Shown piece by piece: positions 51,223 through 59,221 of a stretch of 64,000 nucleotides of DNA; position 1 is the stretch's first letter; every line of letters begins with the position of its first letter. Under the pieces are notes generated by a model, which saw only the letters and a list, made by a program, of their open reading frames with translations, was not told the DNA's origin and did not search any database. A program made the position numbers and the translations under genes. The DNA comes from DATHTS01 sp041940425 (GTDB lineage Bacteria > Acidobacteriota > Blastocatellia > Pyrinomonadales > Pyrinomonadaceae): contig JBGTSF010000011.1 in the NCBI GenBank assembly GCA_041940425.1, positions 17,271-81,270 on the forward strand, in the 5' to 3' direction.

Positions 51223-52425
51223 ATGAAAACCGATTTAAAGAAACTCCTCAGCAGAGTTTATGAGAAATCTCTGTATGAGGAAGACATCCTCAGCACGGCG
51301 GCGCAGGTCGCGTTTTATTTTACGTTCGCGCTGTTTCCGCTCCTGCTTTTTCTGGTCAGTTTGTTCGGTATCATTCTCGAATCGGCGGACGAATTCCGTG
51401 CCGAGATGTTCGCTTATCTCCGGCAGATCATGCCGTATTCGGCTTACGAACTTGTGCAGACGACGCTCAAGGAAGTAACCGAAGGCAGTTCGGGCGGCAA
51501 GCTGACGATCGGTCTGGTCGTCGCGCTCTGGTCGGCATCCGCCGGAGTTGACAGTCTGAGGATCGCGCTCAATTCGGTTTTCAACCTAAAGGAAAAGCGT
51601 TCTTGGCTGAAAACGAAAATACTTGCTATTTCGCTGACTCTTTCGCTGACGCTTTTGATAATGCTCGCCTTGAGCATTGTCTTCTACGGCTCGAAACTCC
51701 TCGGCTGGGCGTTAAGTTATATAAACATTCCGATCGAGTCGCAGGTCTTTCTGATGATCCTGCAGGGCATCACGATCTTCGGAGTTCTGATCATAATTTT
51801 CGGCATCATCTATAATTTTATGCCGAACTACAAGCCGTTCAAATGGCATTGGGTAACGCCCGGCGCGATCGTCGGGATAATTTTATGGCTGATCTTGTCC
51901 TACGCTTTTCGGACGTATCTCCAGTATTTCAACACCTACGCGCGCACATACGGTTCGCTCGGCGCGGTCATCATCCTGATGCTCTGGCTCTACCTGACCG
52001 CGCTCGTCATTCTTGTCGGCGGGATAATCAATGCGGCTGTTCAGGAAATGACCGACCCGGAAGCTGAAAAAGAAGGCAAAGAAAAAGCGGCGGAAAAACT
52101 CGAACGCCAGAAAGCCGCGCTTCCGTCGGACGAGGTTGACAAAATGATCGAAGAAAAGAAAGCCGAAACAGAAGAGGATGAAAAAGACGAAAAGGATAAA
52201 AAGAACGAAAAAAAAGATAAAGAAAAGTCTGAAACGGATACAGCGGGAAATCCGGCTGATTCGGGTTTAGTCGCGGTAAAAATTTCTGGACAAAACCCGA
52301 GCGTTCGAACCGCTTCGAACGACCAAAATTTAGAAAACAAATCCGCAAAAACCGCCGTCGGTTTAACGGTCGCCGGAGTTTTCGGTTTTCTGATGGGACT
52401 GATCTTTCGAAAGAAAAACGATTAA
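51223..52425 (+). CDS. YihY/BrkB-family membrane protein with long charged tail
   Basis: 400 aa. Six membrane helices (about 20-275) with the family landmarks: DILSTAAQVAFYFTFALFPLLLF, LWSASAGVDSLRIALN, GAIVGIILWLILSYAFRTYL and GSLGAVIILMLWLYLTALVILVGG. The tail after about 275 is unusual: about 100 residues dominated by Lys and Glu, then a final hydrophobic segment (TVAGVFGFLMGLIF) and a basic end. The family is sometimes annotated as RNase BN in error; its function is unclear. Array C begins two bases after the stop codon. Confidence 0.85.
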   Translation: MKTDLKKLLSRVYEKSLYEEDILSTAAQVAFYFTFALFPLLLFLVSLFGIILESADEFRAEMFAYLRQIMPYSAYELVQTTLKEVTEGSSGGKLTIGLVVALWSASAGVDSLRIALNSVFNLKEKRSWLKTKILAISLTLSLTLLIMLALSIVFYGSKLLGWALSYINIPIESQVFLMILQGITIFGVLIIIFGIIYNFMPNYKPFKWHWVTPGAIVGIILWLILSYAFRTYLQYFNTYARTYGSLGAVIILMLWLYLTALVILVGGIINAAVQEMTDPEAEKEGKEKAAEKLERQKAALPSDEVDKMIEEKKAETEEDEKDEKDKKNEKKDKEKSETDTAGNPADSGLVAVKISGQNPSVRTASNDQNLENKSAKTAVGLTVAGVFGFLMGLIFRKKND

Positions 52426-52426
52426 G

Positions 52427-52671
52427 TTCAAAAAAGCACCGGCGCGATTTATTTAGCCTTTGGCGCGGTTTAAAAGAGCGTCGGCGGCATTTAATTTAAC
52501 GACCGCGCGGTTTACTTTGACACCGGCGCGATTTAAAAAGACGTTGGCGCGATTTAAAAAGCCTTTGGCGCGATTTAAAAAGACGTTGGCGGCATTTAAA
52601 AAAGGGTTGGCGCAAATTAATTAAGCGTCGGCGCGATTTAAAAAGGCGTTGGCGGAAAATTTTAAGCGGTC
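52427..52671. repeat. Array C: 11 contiguous 21-bp repeats, same family as array A
   Basis: From 52441 eleven 21-bp units run without gaps, mostly GGCGCGATTTAAAAAGACGTT or close variants. The two bases after GGC are GC or GG. The array begins with TTCAAAAAAGCACCGGC (15 of 17 match array A's outer edge, read on the minus strand) and ends with a 25-bp sequence at 52645-52669 identical to the complement of 332-356. It fills the space between the BrkB stop and the terminator at 52719. One frame is open for about 55 codons (LARFKK repeats) but has no start codon. Confidence 0.92.
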
Positions 52672-52718
52672 GGGTTTGTTTATTTATCTGCTGTAAGAAA
52701 AAAACTTACGGCAAAATC

Positions 52719-52751
52719 AAAGCGGAAGGCGTGTGTTGCCTTCCGCTTTTT
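52719..52751. terminator. Two-way terminator after array C
   Basis: AAAGCGGAAGGC (ending 52730) pairs with GCCTTCCGCTTT (from 52738), followed by T's in the plus direction. It lies between array C and the stop of the DinB-like gene, so it could serve both convergent transcripts. Confidence 0.8.
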
Positions 52752-52778
52752 GCAAGTTGCGAAGAAAATCATACCAAG

Positions 52779-53303
52779 CTACCAGTTTTCGCGTTCGGCG
52801 AGCGTCGTGATATGCGCCAGATGATGCCTACTGTGCCAGTCATACAATCCGAGCAGTTTATCCAAATCCCATTCGCCCGTTTCGGGATGATTTAATTTGC
52901 GCTGAAAGTCTTCGTCCGTCATCGAATTTAAAAGCTCGGTCCAACGCGAATGCACGCCTTCGATAATTTTCAATGAAGGTTCGACCGGAAGTTTGCTGTC
53001 GGAAAGTTCCGCCCAACGGTCTTCGTAATAAGCGCGAATCGTCGGAAAATCTTCGGTCAAAGCCAGTTTAAAACGGCACAAACAATTCAGATGACTGTCG
53101 GCGATATGATGGACGACCTGCCGCACAGTCCAGCCCTCGGGACGATACGGCGTGTCGAGCTGTTCGTCGGATAAATTCTCGACCGCTTCTTTTAGTTTTT
53201 CGGGAAGTTCAGAAATCATCCGAATAAATTTCTGCCGCGTTTCCGGCGTAACTTCAAGATCGGAATCGAATTTTCCGACCGGGTATCTCAAATCTTCGCT
53301 CAT
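52779..53303 (-). CDS. DinB/YfiT-like metal-dependent transferase or hydrolase
   Basis: 174 aa four-helix bundle protein. Metal ligands: His in QVVHHIADSH (first helix pair) and DWHSRHHLAHI (two His late). The start LRYPVGKF and the WTVRQVVHH motif match YfiT/BstA, a group related to bacillithiol S-transferases. Whether this organism makes bacillithiol cannot be told, so the substrate is open. Transcribed alone or with a downstream terminator at 52719. Confidence 0.83.
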   Translation of the reverse strand: MSEDLRYPVGKFDSDLEVTPETRQKFIRMISELPEKLKEAVENLSDEQLDTPYRPEGWTVRQVVHHIADSHLNCLCRFKLALTEDFPTIRAYYEDRWAELSDSKLPVEPSLKIIEGVHSRWTELLNSMTDEDFQRKLNHPETGEWDLDKLLGLYDWHSRHHLAHITTLAERENW

Positions 53304-53340
53304 ATTTTTTTACCTTAAAAATTTATTTTTACAGGTTCAG

Positions 53341-53369
53341 CAGGTCGCTACCGCTCTCTGTTCCGACAG
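53341..53369. repeat. Dispersed repeat, GGTAGCGACCTG class (copy 3)
   Basis: CAGGTCGCTACCGCTCTCTG and the following TTCCGACAG are the complement of the 46935 copy with small differences. It lies between dnaB and the DinB-like gene. Confidence 0.7.
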
Positions 53370-53372
53370 AAA

Positions 53373-56021
53373 TTACTCGCCGAAATAATTTTCAAACCTT
53401 GTAAATTCTTTCAAAAATGCGAGCTTGACCGTGCCGGTCGGACCGTTGCGCTGTTTTGAAATAAGAATCTCGGCAATTCCGGCGTTTTCGTCCGACGGTT
53501 TGTAATATTCTTCACGGTATATAAACGCCACTACGTCGGCGTCCTGCTCGATGCTGTTATGAAGGATAATGTTTTCGCAGACAAAATTATGTTTTTCGGC
53601 AACTGTTAGATCGAAAACTTCGGTGTTTTCATCAAACTCTATCGAAATGATTTCGTCCCAGTAAATGTCGCTTTGAGCAAGTTTCAAAAGTTCATCGGAT
53701 TGGACGGTGTTAGCTATCCGCAAGGCTCTTTCACGACTGACATTTTGTTTATAAATTCTCGTTCCGCAGTATCTGGTTGATATACCATCGAACATTTGTC
53801 GTGTCGTGATATTATTTTTCTGCATCGCCGGAACAACATATTTTTTCCAGACTTCTGACGGAATCGAATCACGATTTGAATTTGCTTTTGTATGCGAAAT
53901 AAAATTCACGATTTTTTCCAGAGAATTTAATCTTCGTTCTCCAAGAGCTTTTATCAGAAAAATAAAAATTTCGATATCTTCTTTTCCGCTGACAATCGTA
54001 TGAAATTGATCTCTGCCTTTTAAACCTTGGGATATTCGGCGCAGACGAGCCTTAATACCGGTTCTCAAAAGTAAATCCTGAACATCTTCGGCAAGTTTAT
54101 GACTGCTCGTTGCATAATAAATTCCGGGATGATGATTTGAATTCTCATTTATCCAAATGCATCCGTCCGTCGCCCACAGATGCCGCAAAAACAATGCGAT
54201 GGCTTCTTTCGGTTGACGGAAAACTTTTTCGGGAATGAATTTCTCGTGTGACCGCAAGCCCCAAACGCCGAGTTCGTCGAGCCATTCGGCGATTGCGCTT
54301 CGCACATTGTGCGTGTGATGTCTGGTCGAAGTCAGATAGACCTGATACCAATTTCTTTCGCGTTTGATTTTCGGTTTGACCTCACTGCCGAAAACTTTAA
54401 CGGCGAGATCGGCGACCGTTTCGGCTAAATCTTTTTCGCGTGTCGTGTATTGAATCGAATGCCGCGGCAGAGTGCAGCCGTCGCCGATCAGATGCGCGAG
54501 CAAAGCAAGTTCGGCATCGGACATTGTTTGTTCGGTTTCGTTTTTAATTTCACGCGGCAAAGCGACTCGTTCACCGATCTTCAATTCGTCGAGCCGTTTC
54601 CAGCCGTTAAAACTGAAAAATTTATGATTCGCCGTCGCCCGGATTTCTCTGCCGAGTTTTGTTTTTAGGTGGAAAACGGGTTTTATTCCGGTCGAAAAAG
54701 CATTTGTTACCACTGCCTTTTCGATTTGCCAGTTGTTTTCATTTAAAGCCCAAACGCGAAAGCCTTTTTTGCCGACGAGTTCACGAATCGGAATTCTCTC
54801 ACCCGTATCAGCCATCGTTACTAAACTTTCTCCCGCCAAACAACCCGATTCTCTGAGGTCGGACATCAAAGGTTTCGGCGGATTTCTCGCTTCGGGCGCG
54901 CGCGACAATTGCGAAAGCGCGACGAGCGGAACGCGCAGTTCTTTCGCTAAAGCTTTTAGCTCGCGCGAAATCTGCGAAACTTCCTGCTGGCGCGATTCGG
55001 CACGCTTTCCGCCGCTCATCAATTGCAGATAATCAACGACGATCAGATCAATTTTTTTCTGTTCGGCAAACAGACGGCGGCATTTGGCGCGCATTTCCAT
55101 CACGGAAATTCCGGGCGTGTCGTCAATAAAAATCTTCGCCTGCGAAAGCGTCCCGATTGCCTGCGCGAGCCTGCCCCATTCATCCTGAATCAGATAACCC
55201 GTGCGGAAACGATGCGCGTCAACTTTCGCTTCGCTCGAAAGCATACGCATCACCAATTGCTCTTTCGACATTTCCAGACTAAACACCGCAACGACCGCAT
55301 TTTCCTGTGTCGCCGCATTCTGCGCCAGCGTCAGTGCAAGGGCAGTTTTTCCCATTGACGGACGAGCGGCGAGAATGATCAGATCCGCTTCCTGAAAACC
55401 GGAGGTCATCTGGTCCAGTTCACGAAATCCGGTCGCCAAACCTGTCAGCGCATGCGATTCGCGTTTGCTGTATTCCTGCACTTTTTTGAGAACAGTTTCG
55501 GCGACGGGCTGAATATGCGCGAAACCTTGCCGCAGACGTTCGTCCGCGAGAGCGAAGATCATCGCTTCGGCGCGGTCGAGAACGACCGCCGCTTCATCTT
55601 CTTCGGCTAGGGCTTCGCTGGTTATCTGATTACACGCCTTGATGAGATTCCGCACCATCGCCTTTTCGCGGACGACTTTCGTGTAGCTTTCGATCTCGGA
55701 AAAATGCGGCAGACCGTATGTAAAATTCGTGATCGTCGCCACGCCGCCGATGGCTTCGAGTTGGTTTTCCTTTTTAAGTTCTTCGCCGATCAGAATCGGG
55801 TCAATGCGTTCGCCTCGGTCGAAAAGGTTGAGCATCGCGCGGTAGATGCGGCGGTGTAGCGGCGAATAAAAATCGTCGGGCGCGAGCTGTTCGATGGCGT
55901 GAGAAATCAGGGCATTGTCCAAAAGAATCGCACCCAAAATAACGCGCTCGCTGTCCGGGCTGGACGGCAGAGGTTTTTCGAGATACTGCTCGCGTGTAAA
56001 TTCTGGGTTCGGACTCGCCAT
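53373..56021 (-). CDS. dnaB: Replicative DNA helicase DnaB, split by an intein
   Basis: 882 aa from ATG 56021 (a TTG two codons earlier is ignored); without the intein it is 453 aa, the usual DnaB length. N-domain: PPSSPDSERVILGAILLD-like start. RecA-like domain: Walker A in ARPSMGKTALAL, SLEMSKEQLVMRM, IVVDYLQLM and SDLRESG, then SIEQDADVVAFIYR after the intein. It unwinds DNA at the replication fork. It follows rplI in the prs-rplY-pth-rpsF-rpsR-rplI order found in many bacteria but is separated by a terminator at 56149-56180, so it probably has its own promoter. Confidence 0.96.
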   Translation of the reverse strand: MASPNPEFTREQYLEKPLPSSPDSERVILGAILLDNALISHAIEQLAPDDFYSPLHRRIYRAMLNLFDRGERIDPILIGEELKKENQLEAIGGVATITNFTYGLPHFSEIESYTKVVREKAMVRNLIKACNQITSEALAEEDEAAVVLDRAEAMIFALADERLRQGFAHIQPVAETVLKKVQEYSKRESHALTGLATGFRELDQMTSGFQEADLIILAARPSMGKTALALTLAQNAATQENAVVAVFSLEMSKEQLVMRMLSSEAKVDAHRFRTGYLIQDEWGRLAQAIGTLSQAKIFIDDTPGISVMEMRAKCRRLFAEQKKIDLIVVDYLQLMSGGKRAESRQQEVSQISRELKALAKELRVPLVALSQLSRAPEARNPPKPLMSDLRESGCLAGESLVTMADTGERIPIRELVGKKGFRVWALNENNWQIEKAVVTNAFSTGIKPVFHLKTKLGREIRATANHKFFSFNGWKRLDELKIGERVALPREIKNETEQTMSDAELALLAHLIGDGCTLPRHSIQYTTREKDLAETVADLAVKVFGSEVKPKIKRERNWYQVYLTSTRHHTHNVRSAIAEWLDELGVWGLRSHEKFIPEKVFRQPKEAIALFLRHLWATDGCIWINENSNHHPGIYYATSSHKLAEDVQDLLLRTGIKARLRRISQGLKGRDQFHTIVSGKEDIEIFIFLIKALGERRLNSLEKIVNFISHTKANSNRDSIPSEVWKKYVVPAMQKNNITTRQMFDGISTRYCGTRIYKQNVSRERALRIANTVQSDELLKLAQSDIYWDEIISIEFDENTEVFDLTVAEKHNFVCENIILHNSIEQDADVVAFIYREEYYKPSDENAGIAEILISKQRNGPTGTVKLAFLKEFTRFENYFGE
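53556..54842 (-). other. DnaB intein, 429 aa, with LAGLIDADG endonuclease
   Basis: The intein runs from Cys (codon 54842-54840, protein residue 394) to Asn (53556-53558), and the next extein residue is Ser. Splicing blocks: CLAGESLVTMADTGERIPI (A), TANHKFFSFNGWKRLDEL (B, TxxH), VFDLTVAEKHNFVCENI and LHN/S (F, G). Endonuclease motifs LLAHLIGDGC and FLRHLWATDGC are the two LAGLIDADG helices, both with the acidic residue. The insertion point, RESG/SIEQDAD, is the same as for the Synechocystis DnaB intein (also 429 aa in my memory), and the sequences are recognisably related. All catalytic residues for splicing are present. Confidence 0.95.
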
Positions 56022-56148
56022 GAACAATAAAAATTAAAAATTTAAGGTTAAAAATTTTCTAAAATTTCAAATAATCGGAGAGTTTTTTGATAAATCATTG
56101 TAGCGAAAAATCAAATTTGTAGAATTATTTTTGATTTTAGTGATAAAA

Positions 56149-56180
56149 AAAGACTGCAATTTTTCCGTCTTGCAGTCTTT
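56149..56180 (-). terminator. Terminator of the ribosomal-protein operon
   Basis: AAAGACTGCAA pairs with TTGCAGTCTTT; on the minus strand a run of seven T's follows. It lies 132 bp past the rplI stop; the intervening sequence is AT-rich and empty. Confidence 0.85.
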
Positions 56181-56311
56181 GATTCTACTTTTAATTTGCG
56201 AAAAAAACAAAAAACTTTTCGACAAATTTTTTAATAACCGAACGCTCGAAATATCAATAAAATTTTAGATTCGAAATTTCTAATTCATAACCTGAAATCG
56301 AATTGAAAAAA

Positions 56312-56929
56312 TTATTCTTCGGTCGTGTCTTCGTCCGGCTCTTTCGTCTGTTCTTCCGAACTTTCGTCAGACGCTTTGGCTTCCGCCGCTTTAGCTTCTT
56401 CCGCTTTAGCGGCTTCGGCACGGGCGGCGCGTTCGGCTTTTTCCTTTTTCGCTTCTTCGGTTTCGATGATGTTTCCTTCTTCGTCTGTTACTTTGACGGG
56501 AATGTCAATCGTTACTTCGCGGTGAAGTTTGACGGGAACGGTAAATTCGCCGGTTTCCTTGATAACTTCTTTCAAAGTAACTTTGCGTCGGTCAATCTCG
56601 TAGCCTTTTTCCTTCAAAGCCTCGACAATATCCATCGAAGTAACCGAACCGAAAAGATGTCCGGTTTCGCCGACCTTTCTTTCGAAAGTCAGGGAAATGT
56701 CGCTCATCTGCTCGGCTTGCGCTTCGGCGGTTGATTTTTCCTGCGCGGCTTTCTTTAAGAGAGCTTCGCGTTCCTGTTCGATCTGTTTGATATTTCCTTT
56801 GGTCGCCAGTCTTGCCAAGCCCTGCGGAAGCAAATAATTTCTCGCGTAGCCGGCTTTTACCTTGACGATCTCGCCGCGTCCGCCGAGAGTTTCGATATCT
56901 TCGCGTAATAAAACGGTCGTTGTTGCCAT
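56312..56929 (-). CDS. rplI: 50S ribosomal protein L9 with long acidic C-terminal tail
   Basis: 205 aa; standard L9 is about 150. The N-domain (VLLREDIETLGGRGEIVKVK, ARNYLLPQGLARLA) and the C-domain (LFGSVTSMDIVEAL, REVTIDIPVKV) are normal. After about residue 155 follow about 50 residues of Ala/Glu/Lys (KAERAARAEAAKAEEAK) ending in an acidic stretch. Such a tail is not needed for the fold, and its role is unknown. Follows rpsR by 23 bp. Confidence 0.95.
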   Translation of the reverse strand: MATTTVLLREDIETLGGRGEIVKVKAGYARNYLLPQGLARLATKGNIKQIEQEREALLKKAAQEKSTAEAQAEQMSDISLTFERKVGETGHLFGSVTSMDIVEALKEKGYEIDRRKVTLKEVIKETGEFTVPVKLHREVTIDIPVKVTDEEGNIIETEEAKKEKAERAARAEAAKAEEAKAAEAKASDESSEEQTKEPDEDTTEE

Positions 56930-56952
56930 TTTTTTAATTCCTCCTTTTTGAT

Positions 56953-57246
56953 TTAGTCAGCGACATACGGCAAAAGCGCCATTGCGCGGGCGCGTTTGAT
57001 CGCGGTTGCCAGACGGCGTTGATCGCGGGCTGAAATGCCCGAAATGCGGCGCGGCATAATTTTTCCGCGTTCGGGAATAAACTGTCTCAGAAGATCAACG
57101 TCTTTCCAATCCAGATATTCCGGTATCTGATACTGCGAACGGCGGCGCGGGTAGCGGCGCGGGATCTTTCCGCCCGAAACGTCGTCGGAAACGTCCGAAA
57201 AATCCTTGTCATCAAAATCTACTTCATCTCTGTCTCTTTCTGCCAT
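56953..57246 (-). CDS. rpsR: 30S ribosomal protein S18 with acidic N-terminal extension
   Basis: 97 aa. The conserved core (IPEYLDWKDVDLLRQFIPERG, then RISGISARDQRRLATAIKRA) fills the last 60 residues. The first 35 residues are extra, acidic and then Arg-rich (DRDEVDFDDKDF, IPRRYPRRRS). Binds S6 on the platform of the small subunit. Its spacer to rpsF holds a heptamer inverted repeat. Confidence 0.95.
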   Translation of the reverse strand: MAERDRDEVDFDDKDFSDVSDDVSGGKIPRRYPRRRSQYQIPEYLDWKDVDLLRQFIPERGKIMPRRISGISARDQRRLATAIKRARAMALLPYVAD

Positions 57247-57268
57247 TTTTATAAACTCCTATTAAAAA

Positions 57269-57367
57269 TTTGTCATTAGTCCTTTGTCATTAGTCCTTTG
57301 CCTGTTGAATGAAATTCGAGAGTTCGGATTTAACTCAACGGCTAAGGACAAAGGACGAAGGACTAAG
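57269..57367. repeat. Heptamer inverted repeat between rpsF and rpsR
   Basis: GTCCTTT and GTCATTA units at 57269-57300 face AAGGACAAAGGACGAAGGAC at 57343-57362. The two arms can fold into a hairpin inside the ribosomal-protein operon message. Confidence 0.8.
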
Positions 57368-57374
57368 CGCGATT

Positions 57375-57770
57375 TTACGCTTCTGCTTCCTGTTCGCTCG
57401 AACCGGTTGCCGAAGCGGCTCTGATGCGAGCTTTGCGGTTTTCGCGTTTGGTGCGTATCTTGTCCGCTTTCTTGCGGTCTTCGTCAACGCGAACCGTTAT
57501 GTAACGGAAGATCGTGTCGTTAACGCGCATCCGGCGTTCGAGTTCGGCGATCTCTTTTCCCGAACCTTCGAATTCAAACAAGACATAGCGTCCTTCTTTA
57601 AATTTGTTGATCTTATAAGCCATCTGGCGCACGCCCATATCTTCGACCTTGACCACGCTTCCGCCCTCGGTTTCGATCAGCTTGCCGATTGCGTCATTCA
57701 ATTTTTCGATGTGGTCGTTTGCCGTATCCGGCGGCGCGATATACATCATTTCATAAACTCTATTTGCCAT
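57375..57770 (-). CDS. rpsF: 30S ribosomal protein S6
   Basis: 131 aa. YEMMYIAPPDTANDHIEKL opens the ferredoxin-like fold, and MGVRQMAYKINKFKEGRYVLFEFEG and RMRVNDTIFRYITVRVDED complete it. The C-terminus has a short basic then Ala/Glu-rich tail. The 73-bp leader contains AACCGAAAGGAG just before the start; an S6:S18-binding leader is conceivable but I could not fold it convincingly. Confidence 0.95.
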   Translation of the reverse strand: MANRVYEMMYIAPPDTANDHIEKLNDAIGKLIETEGGSVVKVEDMGVRQMAYKINKFKEGRYVLFEFEGSGKEIAELERRMRVNDTIFRYITVRVDEDRKKADKIRTKRENRKARIRAASATGSSEQEAEA

Positions 57771-57843
57771 TTAATTCTCCTTTCGGTTATTCCAGCCTCA
57801 AAATTCTTTTCAAACTGAAGCAAGAAGATGATTTTCAATATTT

Positions 57844-58443
57844 TCAATTAAAATTTGCCATTGCCCGCTCGACGCCGTCGGCAATGATCGTGCGAATCGC
57901 GTCCGCACATTGCACTAAAACTTTTTCAACCGTTTCAAAATCCGACTTCGAAAAATTTTCCAACACGAATCTTTTCGTGTCATTTACCGGATGTTCGGGC
58001 TGAATCCCGATCCGAACGCGAATGTAATCCTGTGTTCGCAGACAATTCTCGATCGAACGCAAGCCGTTATGCCCGCCCGCCGAACCTTTCGGTCGGATTC
58101 TGATCTTGCCGAAGGGCAAAGCCAGATCGTCGGAAATCACGATCAATTTTTCGATTGACCGCTCCGGTTTTTTCAAAAGGCACGAAACCGACTCTCCGCT
58201 CAGATTCATAAAAGTCTGCGGCTTGACGAGTTCCGCCCGTTGGTTTTCAATCTCCGCCCGCCCGATAAGCGCGCGGCATTCTTCGCGTTTGACCTGCGTC
58301 TGATTTTCCCACGCTAGCAAATCTACAAGCATAAAGCCGAGATTGTGGCGCGTTTTTTCGTATTGCAGACCGGGATTTCCCAAACCGACGATCAGCCAAT
58401 TTGCATTCTCTTCGGGCGCATTTTTTTGCTGTTCAAAAATCAT
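57844..58443 (-). CDS. pth: Peptidyl-tRNA hydrolase
   Basis: 199 aa. WLIVGLGNPGLQYEKTRHNLG with catalytic His, then KPQTFMNLSGESV, VISDDLALPFGKIRIRPKGS and AGGHNGLRSI. It frees tRNA from stalled peptidyl-tRNA. The N-terminus has about 13 extra residues before the usual start. Between rplY and rpsF in the usual order. Confidence 0.95.
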   Translation of the reverse strand: MIFEQQKNAPEENANWLIVGLGNPGLQYEKTRHNLGFMLVDLLAWENQTQVKREECRALIGRAEIENQRAELVKPQTFMNLSGESVSCLLKKPERSIEKLIVISDDLALPFGKIRIRPKGSAGGHNGLRSIENCLRTQDYIRVRIGIQPEHPVNDTKRFVLENFSKSDFETVEKVLVQCADAIRTIIADGVERAMANFN

Positions 58444-58474
58444 TTCCTAAAAACACGCCCGAACGAAAACTAGT

Positions 58475-59170
58475 TTATTCTTCCGATTTTTCACCGGTCT
58501 CGCCTTCACCTTCGGCTTCGGCTTCAGCACTGCCCGGAGCGGGTTCGCCTTCTTCACCGATAACTTCCGGTTCTTCACCTTCTTCGAGTTCGGGTTCGAG
58601 AACTTCTTCCTTGACGATCGAGATCGAAGCGACGACCGTTTCCGGCGCTTCCTGGATTTCGATGCCTTCGGAAACCTTGATGTCCGAAACATGAAGCGGA
58701 TGATCGAGTGTCAATTCCGAAATATCCACATCAATCGAAGCCGGAATATCGCTCGGCGTGCAGGCGATCTTCAGTTCGCGCAAAGCCTGATTCAAAACCG
58801 CGCCTTCCGCTTCCAATGCTTCCGGTTCGCCGGACAGATGGATCGGAACGGTAACTTCGATCTTCTCGCCTTTCGCAATGCGTCGAAGATCGGCGTGCAT
58901 CAGGGTTCCTTTGACCGGATGAATCTGCCGGTCGTGAAAGATCACGTCCGATTCGCCGAAACCGTCAATGTCCATCGAAAAAACCGTGTTGACGCCGGAT
59001 TCCGAACGAAGAACCGCCGCGAGATCGCTCAAACTTGCGACCGCCGCGACCGTGTCCTGCCCGCCGCCATAGACGGAGACGGGAATTTTGCCTTCGGCGC
59101 GAAGCCGCCGCGCGTCGTTCGACCCGCGCGCATTTCTGACTTCACCTTTTACAACTACTTTGTCTGCCAT
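58475..59170 (-). CDS. rplY: 50S ribosomal protein L25 / general stress protein Ctc
   Basis: 231 aa, long (Ctc/TL5) form. The N-terminal 5S rRNA-binding domain (VKGEVRNARGSNDARRLRAEGKIPVSVYG) is followed by the beta domain (VPIHLSGEPEALEAEGAVL, SDIPASIDVDISEL). The end is an acidic tail rich in Glu. It follows prs by about 50 bp, a pairing common in bacteria. Confidence 0.93.
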   Translation of the reverse strand: MADKVVVKGEVRNARGSNDARRLRAEGKIPVSVYGGGQDTVAAVASLSDLAAVLRSESGVNTVFSMDIDGFGESDVIFHDRQIHPVKGTLMHADLRRIAKGEKIEVTVPIHLSGEPEALEAEGAVLNQALRELKIACTPSDIPASIDVDISELTLDHPLHVSDIKVSEGIEIQEAPETVVASISIVKEEVLEPELEEGEEPEVIGEEGEPAPGSAEAEAEGEGETGEKSEE

Positions 59171-59221
59171 TTTTTTTACCTGCTTAAAAATATATTTTCG
59201 ACTTTTTTAATCGAATCATTA

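Noticed and set aside
325..52671. CRISPR arrays
   Set aside because: Arrays A, B and C have no spacers between units and no cas genes are in the window.
57771..57843. S6:S18-binding leader before rpsF
   Set aside because: An ACCGA word is present but I could not fold the conserved helices, so it is only mentioned under rpsF.
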